NCBI RefSeq assembly: GCF_000445065.1
Contig: NZ_ATHO01000009.1
Coordinates: 1-64,000, forward strand
Length of the DNA stretch: 64,000 nucleotides
From: Sphingobium quisquiliarum P25
GTDB lineage: Bacteria > Pseudomonadota > Alphaproteobacteria > Sphingomonadales > Sphingomonadaceae
Reading direction: 5' to 3'
Shown here: positions 18,100 through 27,554 of the stretch, piece after piece
Layout: the number at the start of each line of letters is the position of its first letter
Numbering within the stretch: the first letter of the stretch is position 1
Made by a program: the position numbers and the translations under genes
Notes under the pieces: generated by a model
Told to the model about the DNA's origin: nothing
Databases searched by the model: none
What the model saw: only the letters and a program-made list of their open reading frames with translations

Positions 18100-19632
18100 A
18101 TGTCGAAGCTCGCCATCATCGAACAGCTGGAAGCCAAGAGGGACGCCGCGCGCCTGGGCGGCGGCCAGCGCCGCATCGACGCGCAGCATGCCAAGGGCAA
18201 GCTGACCGCGCGGGAGCGCCTGGAAGTGCTGCTGGACGAAGACAGCTTCGAAGAACTGGATATGTATGTCGAGCATAATTGCATCGACTTCGGCATGGAC
18301 GAGCAGCATATCCCCGGCGACGGCGTCGTCACCGGATCGGGCACGATCAACGGCCGCCTTGTTTATGTCTTCAGTCAGGATTTCACGGTCTATGGCGGTG
18401 CTGTGTCGGAACGGCACGCCATGAAGATCTGCAAGATCATGGACATGGCGCTGAAGGTCGGCGCGCCGGTCATCGGCCTCAACGATTCCGGCGGCGCGCG
18501 CATTCAGGAAGGCGTGGCTTCGCTCGCGGGCTATGCCGAAATCTTCCAGCGCAACGTGCTGGCGTCGGGCGTGGTGCCGCAGATCAGCGTCATCATGGGG
18601 CCCTGCGCGGGCGGCGCGGTCTATTCGCCTGCCATGACCGACTTCATCTTCATGGTGAAGGATTCGAGCTTCATGTTCGTGACCGGTCCGGACGTGGTGA
18701 AGACCGTTACCAACGAGCTGGTGACCCAGGAGGAACTGGGCGGCGCGGTGACGCACACGACCAAGTCGGGCGTCGCGGACGTGGCGTTCGAAAATGATAT
18801 CGAAGCGCTGCTGTCGGTCCGTGATTTCGTGGACTTCCTGCCCGCCTCCAACAAGGAGCCTGTGCCGGAGCGTCCCAGCGCCGATCCGTGGGACCGCATC
18901 GAGGAAAGCCTGGATACGCTGATCCCCGCCAATGCGAACCAGCCCTATGACATGCATGAGCTGATCCGCAAGGTCGTGGATGAAGGCGACTTTTTCGAGG
19001 TGCAGCCCGCCCATGCCGCCAACATCATCTGCGGTTTCGGCCGGATCGAAGGCAAGACGGTGGGCATCATCGCCAACCAGCCGATGGTGCTGGCGGGCGT
19101 GCTCGACATCAACTCGTCGAAGAAGGCGGGCCGCTTCGTGCGCTTCTGCGATGCGTTCGAAATCCCGATCGTGACCTTCGTCGACGTGCCGGGATTCCTG
19201 CCGGGCACCGCTCAGGAACATTCGGGCATCATCAAGCATGGCGCGAAGCTGCTGTTCGCCTATGCCGAAGCGACCGTGCCGAAGATCACCGTCATCACGC
19301 GCAAGGCCTATGGCGGCGCCTATGACGTCATGTCGTCAAAGCATCTGCGCGGCGACCTCAACTATGCCTGGCCCACCGCCGAAATCGCGGTGATGGGCGC
19401 GAAGGGCGCGGTGGAGATCATCTTCCGCGGCAAGACGCCGGAAGAGATCGCGGAGAAGACCAAGGAATATGAGGACCGCTTTGCCAACCCCTTCGTGGCG
19501 GCTAGCAAGGGCTTCATCGACGAGGTGATCCAGCCGCACTCGACCCGCAAGCGGATCGCCCTTGGCCTGCGCAAGCTGCGCAACAAGGCGCTGGAGAATC
19601 CGTGGAAGAAGCACGACAATATTCCGCTGTGA
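18100..19632 (+). CDS. pccB: Propionyl-CoA carboxylase beta (carboxyltransferase) subunit
   Basis: Carboxyltransferase half of biotin-dependent propionyl-CoA carboxylase, producing methylmalonyl-CoA. 510 aa with the crotonase-like N- and C-domains: [24 protein letters not shown] and, in the C-half, [13 protein letters not shown] and [22 protein letters not shown] lies upstream of the ATG. First gene of the module that continues mce-mcm-bioB-pccA and is probably activated by the divergent PccR. Confidence 0.95.
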   Translation: MSKLAIIEQLEAKRDAARLGGGQRRIDAQHAKGKLTARERLEVLLDEDSFEELDMYVEHNCIDFGMDEQHIPGDGVVTGSGTINGRLVYVFSQDFTVYGGAVSERHAMKICKIMDMALKVGAPVIGLNDSGGARIQEGVASLAGYAEIFQRNVLASGVVPQISVIMGPCAGGAVYSPAMTDFIFMVKDSSFMFVTGPDVVKTVTNELVTQEELGGAVTHTTKSGVADVAFENDIEALLSVRDFVDFLPASNKEPVPERPSADPWDRIEESLDTLIPANANQPYDMHELIRKVVDEGDFFEVQPAHAANIICGFGRIEGKTVGIIANQPMVLAGVLDINSSKKAGRFVRFCDAFEIPIVTFVDVPGFLPGTAQEHSGIIKHGAKLLFAYAEATVPKITVITRKAYGGAYDVMSSKHLRGDLNYAWPTAEIAVMGAKGAVEIIFRGKTPEEIAEKTKEYEDRFANPFVAASKGFIDEVIQPHSTRKRIALGLRKLRNKALENPWKKHDNIPL

Positions 19633-19639
19633 TAGTCCG

Positions 19640-19657
19640 CCTCCCGCAAGCGGGAGG
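19640..19657. repeat. CCTCCCGCAAGCGGGAGG hairpin, family B
   Basis: Perfect 8-bp stem with an AA turn, in the 65-bp pccB-mce gap, followed by GGTTAGGGCAGGG. It may attenuate readthrough or stabilise the upstream mRNA. Confidence 0.5.
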
Positions 19658-19697
19658 GGTTAGGGCAGGGCAGGTTCCTGCCAAGGGGTGACAGAAG

Positions 19698-20138
19698 ATG
19701 AAACTCGGCCGCTTGAACCATATCGGCGTGGCGACGCCCTCTCTGGAGGCATCGCTGGCTTATTATCGCGATGTGATGGGCGCGACGCTGACGCACGAAC
19801 CCTTCGACCTGCCCGCGCAGGGCGTGAAGGTCTGCTTCGTCGATACGCCGGGTGAGAATGGCACCCAGGGCACGCAGATCGAACTGATCGAGCCGCTGGG
19901 TGAGAACTCGCCGATCCACGGCTTCATCGCCAAGAACCCGGCGGGCGGGCAGCATCATATGTGCTATGAAGTGCCCGACATTCACGAGGCCAAGGCCTGG
20001 TTCGAAGGGCTGGGCAAGAAAGTGCTGGGCGAACCGCGCATCGGGGCGCACGGGACGCTGATCTTCTTCGTCCACCCCAAGGACATGAACGGGGTGCTGA
20101 CCGAGATCATGGAAACGCCGAAAGAAGGGGCGCACTGA
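19698..20138 (+). CDS. mce: Methylmalonyl-CoA epimerase
   Basis: Converts (S)- to (R)-methylmalonyl-CoA, the substrate of the mutase encoded next. 146 aa of the vicinal-oxygen-chelate fold: [20 protein letters not shown] at the N-terminus (metal His), [13 protein letters not shown] (second metal His) and [15 protein letters not shown] with the terminal metal Glu. Normal length and expected pathway context. Confidence 0.95.
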   Translation: MKLGRLNHIGVATPSLEASLAYYRDVMGATLTHEPFDLPAQGVKVCFVDTPGENGTQGTQIELIEPLGENSPIHGFIAKNPAGGQHHMCYEVPDIHEAKAWFEGLGKKVLGEPRIGAHGTLIFFVHPKDMNGVLTEIMETPKEGAH

Positions 20139-20146
20139 ACCAACAT

Positions 20147-20220
20147 CCGTTCGTGTCGAGCGAAGTCGAGACACGGACAGGGCGCATATAACGTCTCTCG
20201 ACTTCGATCGAGACGAACGG
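20147..20220. repeat. Palindromic repeat element, family A, copy 2
   Basis: Two-armed inverted repeat filling the mce-mcm gap: starts CCGTTCGTGTCGAGCGAAGTC, ends ATCGAGACGAACGG. The next bases AG complete GGAG, which lies 7 nt before the GTG start of mcm, so the repeat end doubles as the ribosome binding site. Confidence 0.8.
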
Positions 20221-20229
20221 AGAATGGAA

Positions 20230-22383
20230 GTGACCGACAAGCCGACGCTGGACCAGTGGGCCGCCGCCGCCGCCAAGGAGGTGAAGGGCAAGGACCTGAA
20301 CTGGGAAACCCCGGAAGGGATCACCGTCAAGCCGCTCTATACGGCGCAGGACGTGACCGTCGACCCCGGCCTGCCCGGCTTCGCGCCCTTCACGCGCGGC
20401 GTGCGCGCATCCATGTATGCGGGCCGTCCGTGGACCATCCGCCAATATGCGGGCTTTTCCACCGCCGAGGAATCCAACGCTTTCTACCGCCGCAACCTGG
20501 CCGCAGGTCAGAAGGGCCTCAGCGTCGCCTTCGACCTTGCGACGCATCGCGGCTATGACAGCGACCATCCCCGCGTCGTGGGCGACGTCGGCAAGGCGGG
20601 CGTCGCGATCGACACGATCGAGGACATGAAGATCCTGTTCGACGGCATTCCGCTCGACCAGATGTCGGTTTCCATGACGATGAACGGCGCGGTGATCCCG
20701 ATCCTCGCCTTCTTCATCGTCGCGGGCGAGGAGCAGGGGGTCGAGCGCAAGCTGCTGGACGGGACCATTCAGAACGACATTCTGAAGGAGTTCATGGTCC
20801 GCAACACCTATATCTACCCGCCCGAACCGAGCATGCGGATCATCTCGGACATTTTCGGCTATACCAGCCGCGAGATGCCCAAGTTCAACAGCATTTCCAT
20901 TTCCGGCTACCATATGCAGGAAGCCGGTGCGACGCAGGTGCAGGAACTGGCCTTCACCATCGCCGATGGCATTGAATATGTGAAATATGGCGTGGCGTCG
21001 GGCCTTGACATCGACAAGTTCGCCGGGCGCCTCAGCTTCTTCTTCGCGATCGGCATGAACTTCTTCATGGAGGTGGCCAAGCTGCGTGCCGCGCGCGTGT
21101 TGTGGCACCGCGCCATGACGAAGCTGGGCGCGCAGGATGAGCGCAGCAAGATGCTGCGCACGCACTGCCAGACGTCAGGCGTGTCGCTGACGGAGCAGGA
21201 CCCCTATAACAACGTCATCCGCACCACGATCGAGGCGATGGCGGCGATGCTGGGCGGCACCCAGTCGCTGCACACCAATGCGCTTGACGAAGCGATCGCG
21301 CTCCCGACCGACTTTTCCGCCCGGATCGCGCGCAACACGCAGATCGTGATCCAGGAAGAGACGGGGATGACCAAGGTCGTCGATCCCCTTGGCGGCAGCT
21401 ATTATGTCGAAGCGCTGACCCAGCAACTGGTCGACGCCGCGCAGGAAATCATCGACCGCGTCGAGAGCGAAGGCGGCATGGCCAAGGCCGTGGCGGCAGG
21501 CTGGCCCAAGGCGATGATCGAGGAAGCGGCGGCGGCGCGGCAGGCGCGGGTCGACCGTGGCGAGGATGTCATTGTCGGCGTCAACAAATACCGCCTTGCT
21601 AATGAAGACCTGCTGGAAACGCTGGAGGTCGACAACAGCAAGGTTCGGGAGGCGCAGATCGCCCGCATCAACAAGGTGAAGGCGGAACGCGACGAAGCTA
21701 GGTGCCAGGCGGCGTTGCAGGCGCTGCGCGACGGTGCGGCCCGGCCTTCCAGCATCGAGAATAATCTTCTCGCCCTGGCGGTGGAATGCGCCCGCGCCCG
21801 CGCTACGCTGGGTGAGATTTCCTCCGCCATGGAGGACAGCTTTGACCGGTATGGCACGGTGCCGACGCCTGTGAAGGGCGTCTATTCCAAGCCTTACGCG
21901 CAGGACAGCCGCTGGAAACAGGTTCTTGACGGTGTGCAGGCCGTCGAGCGGCGCCTCGGCCGCAAGCCGAAACTGCTCATCGCCAAGATGGGACAGGACG
22001 GCCACGACCGGGGCGCCAACGTGATCGCCTCCGCCTTCGGAGACATGGGCTTTGACGTGGTGTCGGGTCCGCTGTTCCAGACGCCAGAGGAAACGGTTGT
22101 GCTGGCGCTCGACAGCGGCGTGGACGTGGTGGGCGCGTCATCGCTGGCGGCCGGTCACAAGACGCTGATCCCCGAACTCATCAGGCAGCTTCGGGAAAAG
22201 GGCCGCAACGACATCAAGGTGATCGCGGGCGGCGTCATCCCGCCGCAGGATTACGACTTCCTCCGTGACGCGGGCGTGCAGGGCATTTATGGACCAGGCT
22301 CCAATGTCGTGGAATGCGCAGCCGATGTGCTGCGCCTCCTCGGCCACAACATGCCCCCGGCGGGGCTGGAGGAAGCCGCTTGA
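20230..22383 (+). CDS. mcm: Methylmalonyl-CoA mutase
   Basis: B12-dependent isomerase turning (R)-methylmalonyl-CoA into succinyl-CoA. 717 aa, a single-chain mutase with the substrate TIM barrel ([21 protein letters not shown]-type region, [14 protein letters not shown]) and a C-terminal cobalamin domain with DGHDRGA; His592 is the lower axial ligand. GTG at 20230 is preferred ([10 protein letters not shown]): GGAG is exactly 7 nt upstream, whereas the ATG at 20224 would leave only one base after GGAG. Lies between mce and bioB. Confidence 0.95.
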   Translation: MTDKPTLDQWAAAAAKEVKGKDLNWETPEGITVKPLYTAQDVTVDPGLPGFAPFTRGVRASMYAGRPWTIRQYAGFSTAEESNAFYRRNLAAGQKGLSVAFDLATHRGYDSDHPRVVGDVGKAGVAIDTIEDMKILFDGIPLDQMSVSMTMNGAVIPILAFFIVAGEEQGVERKLLDGTIQNDILKEFMVRNTYIYPPEPSMRIISDIFGYTSREMPKFNSISISGYHMQEAGATQVQELAFTIADGIEYVKYGVASGLDIDKFAGRLSFFFAIGMNFFMEVAKLRAARVLWHRAMTKLGAQDERSKMLRTHCQTSGVSLTEQDPYNNVIRTTIEAMAAMLGGTQSLHTNALDEAIALPTDFSARIARNTQIVIQEETGMTKVVDPLGGSYYVEALTQQLVDAAQEIIDRVESEGGMAKAVAAGWPKAMIEEAAAARQARVDRGEDVIVGVNKYRLANEDLLETLEVDNSKVREAQIARINKVKAERDEARCQAALQALRDGAARPSSIENNLLALAVECARARATLGEISSAMEDSFDRYGTVPTPVKGVYSKPYAQDSRWKQVLDGVQAVERRLGRKPKLLIAKMGQDGHDRGANVIASAFGDMGFDVVSGPLFQTPEETVVLALDSGVDVVGASSLAAGHKTLIPELIRQLREKGRNDIKVIAGGVIPPQDYDFLRDAGVQGIYGPGSNVVECAADVLRLLGHNMPPAGLEEAA

Positions 22384-22403
22384 ATAGTCTCACTACCCAA
22401 GCC

Positions 22404-22477
22404 TCGTTCGTTTCGAGCGTAGTCGAGAAACGACATATGGGCACTTTCCGCTTCTCGACTTCGCCCGAAGCGAACGG
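22404..22477. repeat. Palindromic repeat element, family A, copy 3
   Basis: Two-armed inverted repeat in the mcm-bioB gap: starts TCGTTCGTTTCGAGCGTAGTC, ends CCCGAAGCGAACGG. The trailing GGAGG overlaps its end and is 7 nt (from GGAG) before the ATG of bioB. Confidence 0.8.
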
Positions 22478-22486
22478 AGGTGGAAA

Positions 22487-23488
22487 ATGACCGCTACAGC
22501 TCCCCGCACCGACTGGACCCGCGACGAGATTGCCGCGCTGTTCGACCTGCCCTTCAACGACCTGCTGTTCGAGGCGCAGTCGATCCACCGCGCGAACTTT
22601 CCGCGCAATGAGGTTCAGCTTTCCACCCTGCTGTCGATCAAGACCGGTGGATGCCCGGAGGATTGCGGCTATTGCAGCCAGTCCACCGAGGCGGAAAGCG
22701 GGCTCAAGGCCACCAAGCTGATGGACGTGCAGGCCGTGCTGCAAGCGGCGGCGCAGGCCAAGGATCACGGCTCGGGCCGTTTCTGCATGGGCGCGGCGTG
22801 GCGCAATCCCAAGGAACGCGACATGCCCAAGCTCATCGAGATGGTGAAGGGCGTGCGCCAGATGGGCATGGAAACCTGCATGACGCTGGGTATGCTGTCG
22901 GCCGATCAGGCGAAGCAACTCGCAGATGCGGGGCTCGATTATTATAATCATAATATCGACACCTCGCCGGAAAATTACGCCAACGTCATCACCACGCGGA
23001 CCTTCGCGGACCGGATCGAGACGCTGGAAAATGTGCGTACGGCAGGAATCAACGTCTGCTGCGGCGGGATCGTCGGCATGGGCGAGACGCGGTCTGACCG
23101 CATCGGGTTCCTCCATGCGCTCGGCACCATGCCGCATCCCGAAAGCGTGCCGATCAACGCGTTGGTGCCGGTGGCCGGAACCGTGTTGGGCGACATGCTG
23201 AAGGACACGCCGCTCGCCAAGATCGACGAGGTGGAGTTCGTCCGCACGGTCGCGGTGGCACGGATCGTGATGCCGCAGTCGATGGTACGGCTTTCCGCCG
23301 GGCGTGAAAGCATGAGCGAAGCCTGTCAGGCGCTCTGCTTCATGGCGGGGGCGAACAGCATCTTCACTGGCGACAAGCTGCTGACGGCGGCCAATGCTGG
23401 CGATGACAAGGACAGCGCGCTGCTTTCGAAGCTCGGGCTGACGCCGATGATGGCGCAGCCGCATGGGCATTTGGAGGCTGCTGAATAG
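22487..23488 (+). CDS. bioB: Biotin synthase
   Basis: Radical SAM enzyme inserting sulfur into dethiobiotin. 333 aa with the CxxxCxxC cluster site in [14 protein letters not shown], the ASRSQ-like [2Fe-2S] and substrate segments ([24 protein letters not shown]) and the conserved Arg in VRLSAGRE. It stands alone, without bioF, bioD or bioA, between mcm and pccA, the gene for a biotin-carrying subunit. The logical reading is co-expression of cofactor supply with the carboxylase (inference). Confidence 0.95.
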   Translation: MTATAPRTDWTRDEIAALFDLPFNDLLFEAQSIHRANFPRNEVQLSTLLSIKTGGCPEDCGYCSQSTEAESGLKATKLMDVQAVLQAAAQAKDHGSGRFCMGAAWRNPKERDMPKLIEMVKGVRQMGMETCMTLGMLSADQAKQLADAGLDYYNHNIDTSPENYANVITTRTFADRIETLENVRTAGINVCCGGIVGMGETRSDRIGFLHALGTMPHPESVPINALVPVAGTVLGDMLKDTPLAKIDEVEFVRTVAVARIVMPQSMVRLSAGRESMSEACQALCFMAGANSIFTGDKLLTAANAGDDKDSALLSKLGLTPMMAQPHGHLEAAE

Positions 23489-23500
23489 TTTCTCCTCTTT

Positions 23501-23590
23501 CGTCATGCTGAACTTGTTTCAGCATCCATCGCGCCTCCGCAGCCTTCGGTTGAGGGGGGAAATGGACCCTGAAACAAGTTCAGGGTGACG
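23501..23590. repeat. BIME-like pair of inverted palindromes (family C) between bioB and pccA
   Basis: Two small hairpins face each other: ATGCTGAACTTGTTTCAGCAT at the left and CCCTGAAACAAGTTCAGGG at the right. Their 15-nt cores CTGAACTTGTTTCAG and CTGAAACAAGTTCAG are exact reverse complements, so they can fold singly or as one long stem bounded by CGTCA and TGACG. This is the architecture of REP doublets. It occupies the gap before pccA. Confidence 0.75.
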
Positions 23591-23652
23591 TTGAGGGATG
23601 GTGATGGGTTAGCCCGACTGGGCGACAAAATAGGACTGGGCAAGGACAGATA

Positions 23653-25638
23653 ATGGCAATCACCAAGATCCTGATCGCAAACCGTGGCGAAATTGCGTGC
23701 CGTGTCATCCGCACCGCGCGGAAGATGGGCATCAAGACCGTGGCGGTCTATTCGGACGCGGACGCGCGCAGCCCTCATGTCCTGATGGCGGACGAAGCCG
23801 TGCACCTTGGCCCGCCGCCTGCCGCGCAGTCCTATCTGCTGGCCGACAAGATTATCGAGGCCTGCAAGGCGACCGGCGCCGATGCGGTGCACCCGGGCTA
23901 TGGCTTCCTGTCGGAGCGTGAGAGTTTCCGCAAGGCGCTGGACGAGGCAGGGATCATCTTCGTCGGCCCTCCCGCCAACGCCATCGCCGCCATGGGCGAC
24001 AAGATCGAGTCGAAAAAGCTCGCCAAGGCAGCGGGCGTCAATGTCGTCCCCGGCTTTGTCGGTGTGATCGAGGACACCGAACATGCCGTCCGCATCTCTA
24101 ACGAGATCGGTTATCCGGTGATGATGAAGGCGTCGGCGGGCGGCGGCGGCAAGGGCATGCGCCTTGCTTATTCCGAGCAGGACGTCCGGGAGGGCTTTGA
24201 GGCGACGAAGCGTGAAGGCCTCGCCAGCTTCGGCGATGACCGCGTGTTCATCGAGAAGTTCATCGAAAGCCCGCGCCACATCGAAATCCAGATATTGGGC
24301 GATCAGCACGGCAATATCGTTTACCTGAACGAGCGCGAATGTTCGATCCAGCGCCGCCACCAGAAGGTGGTCGAGGAAGCGCCTTCGCCCTTTGTCAGCC
24401 CCGAAATGCGCAAGAAGATGGGCGAGCAGTGCGTCGCCCTGGCGCGCGCGGTCGGCTATTTCAGCGCGGGCACGGTCGAACTGATCGTGTCGGGCGCGGA
24501 CAAGACGGGCGACGGCTTCTACTTCCTGGAAATGAACACCCGTTTGCAGGTCGAGCATCCGGTGACGGAAGAGATCACCGGCCTTGATCTGGTCGAGCAG
24601 ATGATCCGCGTCGCCAATGGCGAGGAACTGTCCTTCCGTCAGGAGGATGTGAAGATCAACGGCTGGTCGATCGAGAACCGCGTCTATGCCGAAGATCCCT
24701 ATCGCGGCTTCCTGCCTTCCACGGGCCGCCTGATCCGCTACAATCCGCCCGAAGCGGTCGATGGCGTGCGCGTCGATGACGGCGTGGTCGAAGGCGGCGA
24801 AGTGTCGATGTTCTACGACCCGATGATCGCCAAGCTGATCACCTGGGCTCCCACCCGCCTGGAAGCGATCGACAAGCAGATCGCGGCGCTCGACCGGTTC
24901 GAGATCGAAGGGCCGGGGCACAATATCGACTTCGTGTCCGCGCTAATGCAGCATGAGCGTTTCCGTTCCGGCAACATCACCACCGGCTTTATCGCGGAGG
25001 AATATCCTGAAGGCTTCACCGGCGCGCCCGCATCCGAAACGTTGCTGAAGCGGCTGTCGGCCATCGGTGCCTTCGCCGCCATGGCACAGGCGGACCGCGC
25101 GCGCCGTATCGACGGTCAGCTTGGCAAGAAGCTGCGCGCACCGACCGGCTGGCAGGTGAAGATCGGCGACGCGGTGCATGATGTCGTCATCAATGGCGAT
25201 GACGTCACTGTTGATGGCGAAGCGGTTGACATGGCGCTGGAATATACCCCCGGCGATCGCCTGATCGAAGCGGAGTTTGGCGAGGAGCAACTGGCGGTCA
25301 GGATCGCGCCGGTGCGGGCCGGGTTCGTGCTGACGGCTCATGGCGCCAGCCACAAGCTGCGTATCCTGCCCGCTCATGCGGCGCCGCTTGCCAAACATAT
25401 GATCGAAAAGATCCCGCCGGATCTTTCGCGCTTCCTGATTTGCCCTATGCCCGGCCTGCTCGTCGCGCTCAATGTCAAGGAAGGCGACAAGGTCGAGGTT
25501 GGTCAGCCGCTGGCGGTGATCGAGGCGATGAAGATGGAAAATATCCTGCGCGCGCAAAAGGCGGGTGTGGTGAAAAGCGTGTCGGCGGCACAGGGCGAGA
25601 GCCTGCCGGTGGACGCGATCATTCTGGAACTGGAATAG
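23653..25638 (+). CDS. pccA: Propionyl-/acetyl-CoA carboxylase alpha subunit (biotin carboxylase + BCCP)
   Basis: Carries the biotin carboxylase domain (ILIANRGEIACRVIRTA start; ATP-grasp KASAGGGGKGMR; EMNTRLQVEHPVTE) and a C-terminal biotinyl domain with EAMKMEN, biotinylated Lys627. 661 aa, the usual length for PccA. AAGGA sits 6 nt before the ATG. The partner PccB is encoded 4 kb upstream in the same direction. Confidence 0.95.
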   Translation: MAITKILIANRGEIACRVIRTARKMGIKTVAVYSDADARSPHVLMADEAVHLGPPPAAQSYLLADKIIEACKATGADAVHPGYGFLSERESFRKALDEAGIIFVGPPANAIAAMGDKIESKKLAKAAGVNVVPGFVGVIEDTEHAVRISNEIGYPVMMKASAGGGGKGMRLAYSEQDVREGFEATKREGLASFGDDRVFIEKFIESPRHIEIQILGDQHGNIVYLNERECSIQRRHQKVVEEAPSPFVSPEMRKKMGEQCVALARAVGYFSAGTVELIVSGADKTGDGFYFLEMNTRLQVEHPVTEEITGLDLVEQMIRVANGEELSFRQEDVKINGWSIENRVYAEDPYRGFLPSTGRLIRYNPPEAVDGVRVDDGVVEGGEVSMFYDPMIAKLITWAPTRLEAIDKQIAALDRFEIEGPGHNIDFVSALMQHERFRSGNITTGFIAEEYPEGFTGAPASETLLKRLSAIGAFAAMAQADRARRIDGQLGKKLRAPTGWQVKIGDAVHDVVINGDDVTVDGEAVDMALEYTPGDRLIEAEFGEEQLAVRIAPVRAGFVLTAHGASHKLRILPAHAAPLAKHMIEKIPPDLSRFLICPMPGLLVALNVKEGDKVEVGQPLAVIEAMKMENILRAQKAGVVKSVSAAQGESLPVDAIILELE

Positions 25639-25648
25639 GGCGGACTAG

Positions 25649-25670
25649 CCGCGCTGCCTTGGCGGCGCGG
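25649..25670 (+). terminator. GC hairpin after pccA
   Basis: CCGCGC-T-GCC-TT-GGC-G-GCGCGG forms a near-perfect stem about 10 nt after the pccA stop. No U-run follows, so it may protect the mRNA end or act with Rho rather than be an intrinsic terminator. The rest of 25671-25900 holds no convincing gene; a short GTG frame (25734-25889) is discussed under rejected items. Confidence 0.4.
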
Positions 25671-25921
25671 ACCGTTCCATATGAGCGGGCGCAATAAGTC
25701 CGTTGCCGGTGCGACAATCCCGGAGGCGAGGTAGTGGCGCTCGGCTTATCCCGGCGGGGTTTCCTGTGCTTCGCCTCCGCTCAGCAGAACCCTTCGACTT
25801 CGATCAGTGCGAGTCTAGCGGCAACACTCATCCATAACCTGTCGCCGGCATCGTCCGGCACTTATTGCCGCCGGTTCCTTTTTCTCTAAAAGCAATCGCT
25901 CATGGAGGGGAGCGGGGGCAG

Positions 25922-27514
25922 ATGGGCGAGGGGACAGGCAGCGCCGATTATGTGATGAATGCGAAGCGCGACCGGCTGGTCATCACCGCGTCGGCTCTGG
26001 GCACCGTATTCGAATGGTATGATTTCTACATCTATGGCGTGCTTGCGCCCATCATCGGACGCACATTCTTTCCGACCGATAATCCCACGGTCGAGCTGCT
26101 CTATTCCCTTGCCGGATTCGCCATCGGCTTCGGCTTCCGTCCATTGGGAGCGGCGCTGTTCGGCTATCTGGGTGACCGGCTGGGACGCAAATATACTTTC
26201 CTCGCCACGATCGTCCTGATGGGCGGAGCGACGGCGGGTGTCGGGCTGACGCCGTCTGCCGCCAGCATCGGCATTGCCGCTCCCATCATCCTCATCCTGC
26301 TCCGCATCGCCCAGGGGCTGGCGCTGGGCGGCGAATATGGCGGAGCAGCCATCTATGTCGCGGAACATGCGCCGCCCGGAAAGCGCGGCTTCTATACCAG
26401 CTTCATCCAGGCGGGCGTGATTGGCGGATTCATCCTGTCGCTGGTGGTGGTCGTCGTCACCCAATGGCTGGTGGGCGCGGAGGTATGGGACAGCTGGGGC
26501 TGGCGCCTGCCCTTCATCTTTTCCCTCGCCTTGCTCGCGATTTCGCTCTGGATGCGGCTGATGCTGCGCGAAAGTCCGGTCTTCGCGGCGATGAAGGCGG
26601 CGGGGGAACAATCCCGCAATCCCCTCAAGGAGGCATTCACCTTTCCCGGCAACAAGCGCCGGATGCTCGTGGCGATGATCGGCATTGCGGCGGGCTTCAC
26701 CGTCATTGCCTACACCGTGATGTTTCAGGCGCTGTATTTCCTGCAAAGCGGGCTTCATGTCGCGCCGGGTATCGCCCAATTGCTCGTGGGCGGCAGCGCC
26801 TTCGCGGGCATGGGGGCATTTGTCTTCTTCGGCTGGCTTTCGGACAGGATCGGGCGCAGAAAGCCGATCATCGTCGGCTATGCGCTGGTGCTGCTTCTTC
26901 TCATTCCGATCTATCAATTCATGGGAAGCATGGCCAATCCAGCCCTGACCCAGGCAGCGGCGAAGGCTCCGGTAGTGGTGCGCGGCCCTGACTGCTCGTT
27001 CGATCCTTTCGCCAAGGTCCAGCCAACGGCGTGCGGCAAGCTGCTCGACCATTTTTCGAAGCGCGGCATTCCCTATGACGCCGTTGCGGGCAGGGAACCG
27101 TCCGTAACCATCGGCGGCGATCCGGTCGCCGGCCTCAGCAGCAAGGGGATCGAGGCTGCGCTTGCCGCCAATGGCTACTCCACGGGGCAAGTCACGCCGG
27201 ATTGGCCCCGCGCGGCACTGGTGTTCGTCGCGCTGCTCCTGCTGTGGACGCTGTCGGGCGCGACCTATGGGCCGGTGGCCGCGCTTCTTTCCGAATATTT
27301 TCCCGCGCGCATCCGTTACAGTTCGCTGTCCATCCCCTATCATATCGGGACGGGCTATTTCGGCGGGTTCCTGCCGCTGGTCAGCCAATATATCGTCGCG
27401 CGCACGGGTGATCCCTATGCGGGGCTGTGGTACACGATTACGGTGGTCGCGGCGGCGCTGGTGACCTGCCTTGCCGCGCTGCCGGAGACGCGCGGAGCGA
27501 AACTCGACGCGTGA
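25922..27514 (+). CDS. MFS transporter, metabolite:H+ symporter (MHS) family
   Basis: 530-aa member of the ShiA/ProP/KgtP-like MHS family. N-terminal TM1 region VFEWYDFYIYGVLAP, the family loop GYLGDRLGRKYTF between TM2 and TM3, and GGEYGGAAIYVAEH. The C-half repeats the loop as FFGWLSDRIGRRKP. After about TM9 there is an unusual hydrophilic stretch of roughly 85 residues (about 350-440, with two cysteines) before the last membrane segments. Start ATG 25922 follows a purine-rich GGAGGGGAGC. Substrate unknown; organic acids are typical. Alanine racemase follows on the same strand, which does not by itself indicate the substrate. Confidence 0.88.
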   Translation: MGEGTGSADYVMNAKRDRLVITASALGTVFEWYDFYIYGVLAPIIGRTFFPTDNPTVELLYSLAGFAIGFGFRPLGAALFGYLGDRLGRKYTFLATIVLMGGATAGVGLTPSAASIGIAAPIILILLRIAQGLALGGEYGGAAIYVAEHAPPGKRGFYTSFIQAGVIGGFILSLVVVVVTQWLVGAEVWDSWGWRLPFIFSLALLAISLWMRLMLRESPVFAAMKAAGEQSRNPLKEAFTFPGNKRRMLVAMIGIAAGFTVIAYTVMFQALYFLQSGLHVAPGIAQLLVGGSAFAGMGAFVFFGWLSDRIGRRKPIIVGYALVLLLLIPIYQFMGSMANPALTQAAAKAPVVVRGPDCSFDPFAKVQPTACGKLLDHFSKRGIPYDAVAGREPSVTIGGDPVAGLSSKGIEAALAANGYSTGQVTPDWPRAALVFVALLLLWTLSGATYGPVAALLSEYFPARIRYSSLSIPYHIGTGYFGGFLPLVSQYIVARTGDPYAGLWYTITVVAAALVTCLAALPETRGAKLDA

Positions 27515-27554
27515 CGGCCTCGACGCGCCGGATGGATGAGGCTATCGCGGCGCG

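Noticed and set aside
25734-25889. 51-codon frame from GTG with GGAGGCGAG upstream and an SRRGFL motif
   Set aside because: It resembles a Tat signal start but runs through a repeat-like stretch (CCTTCGACTTCGATCAG) and ends soon after; more likely a non-coding gap.
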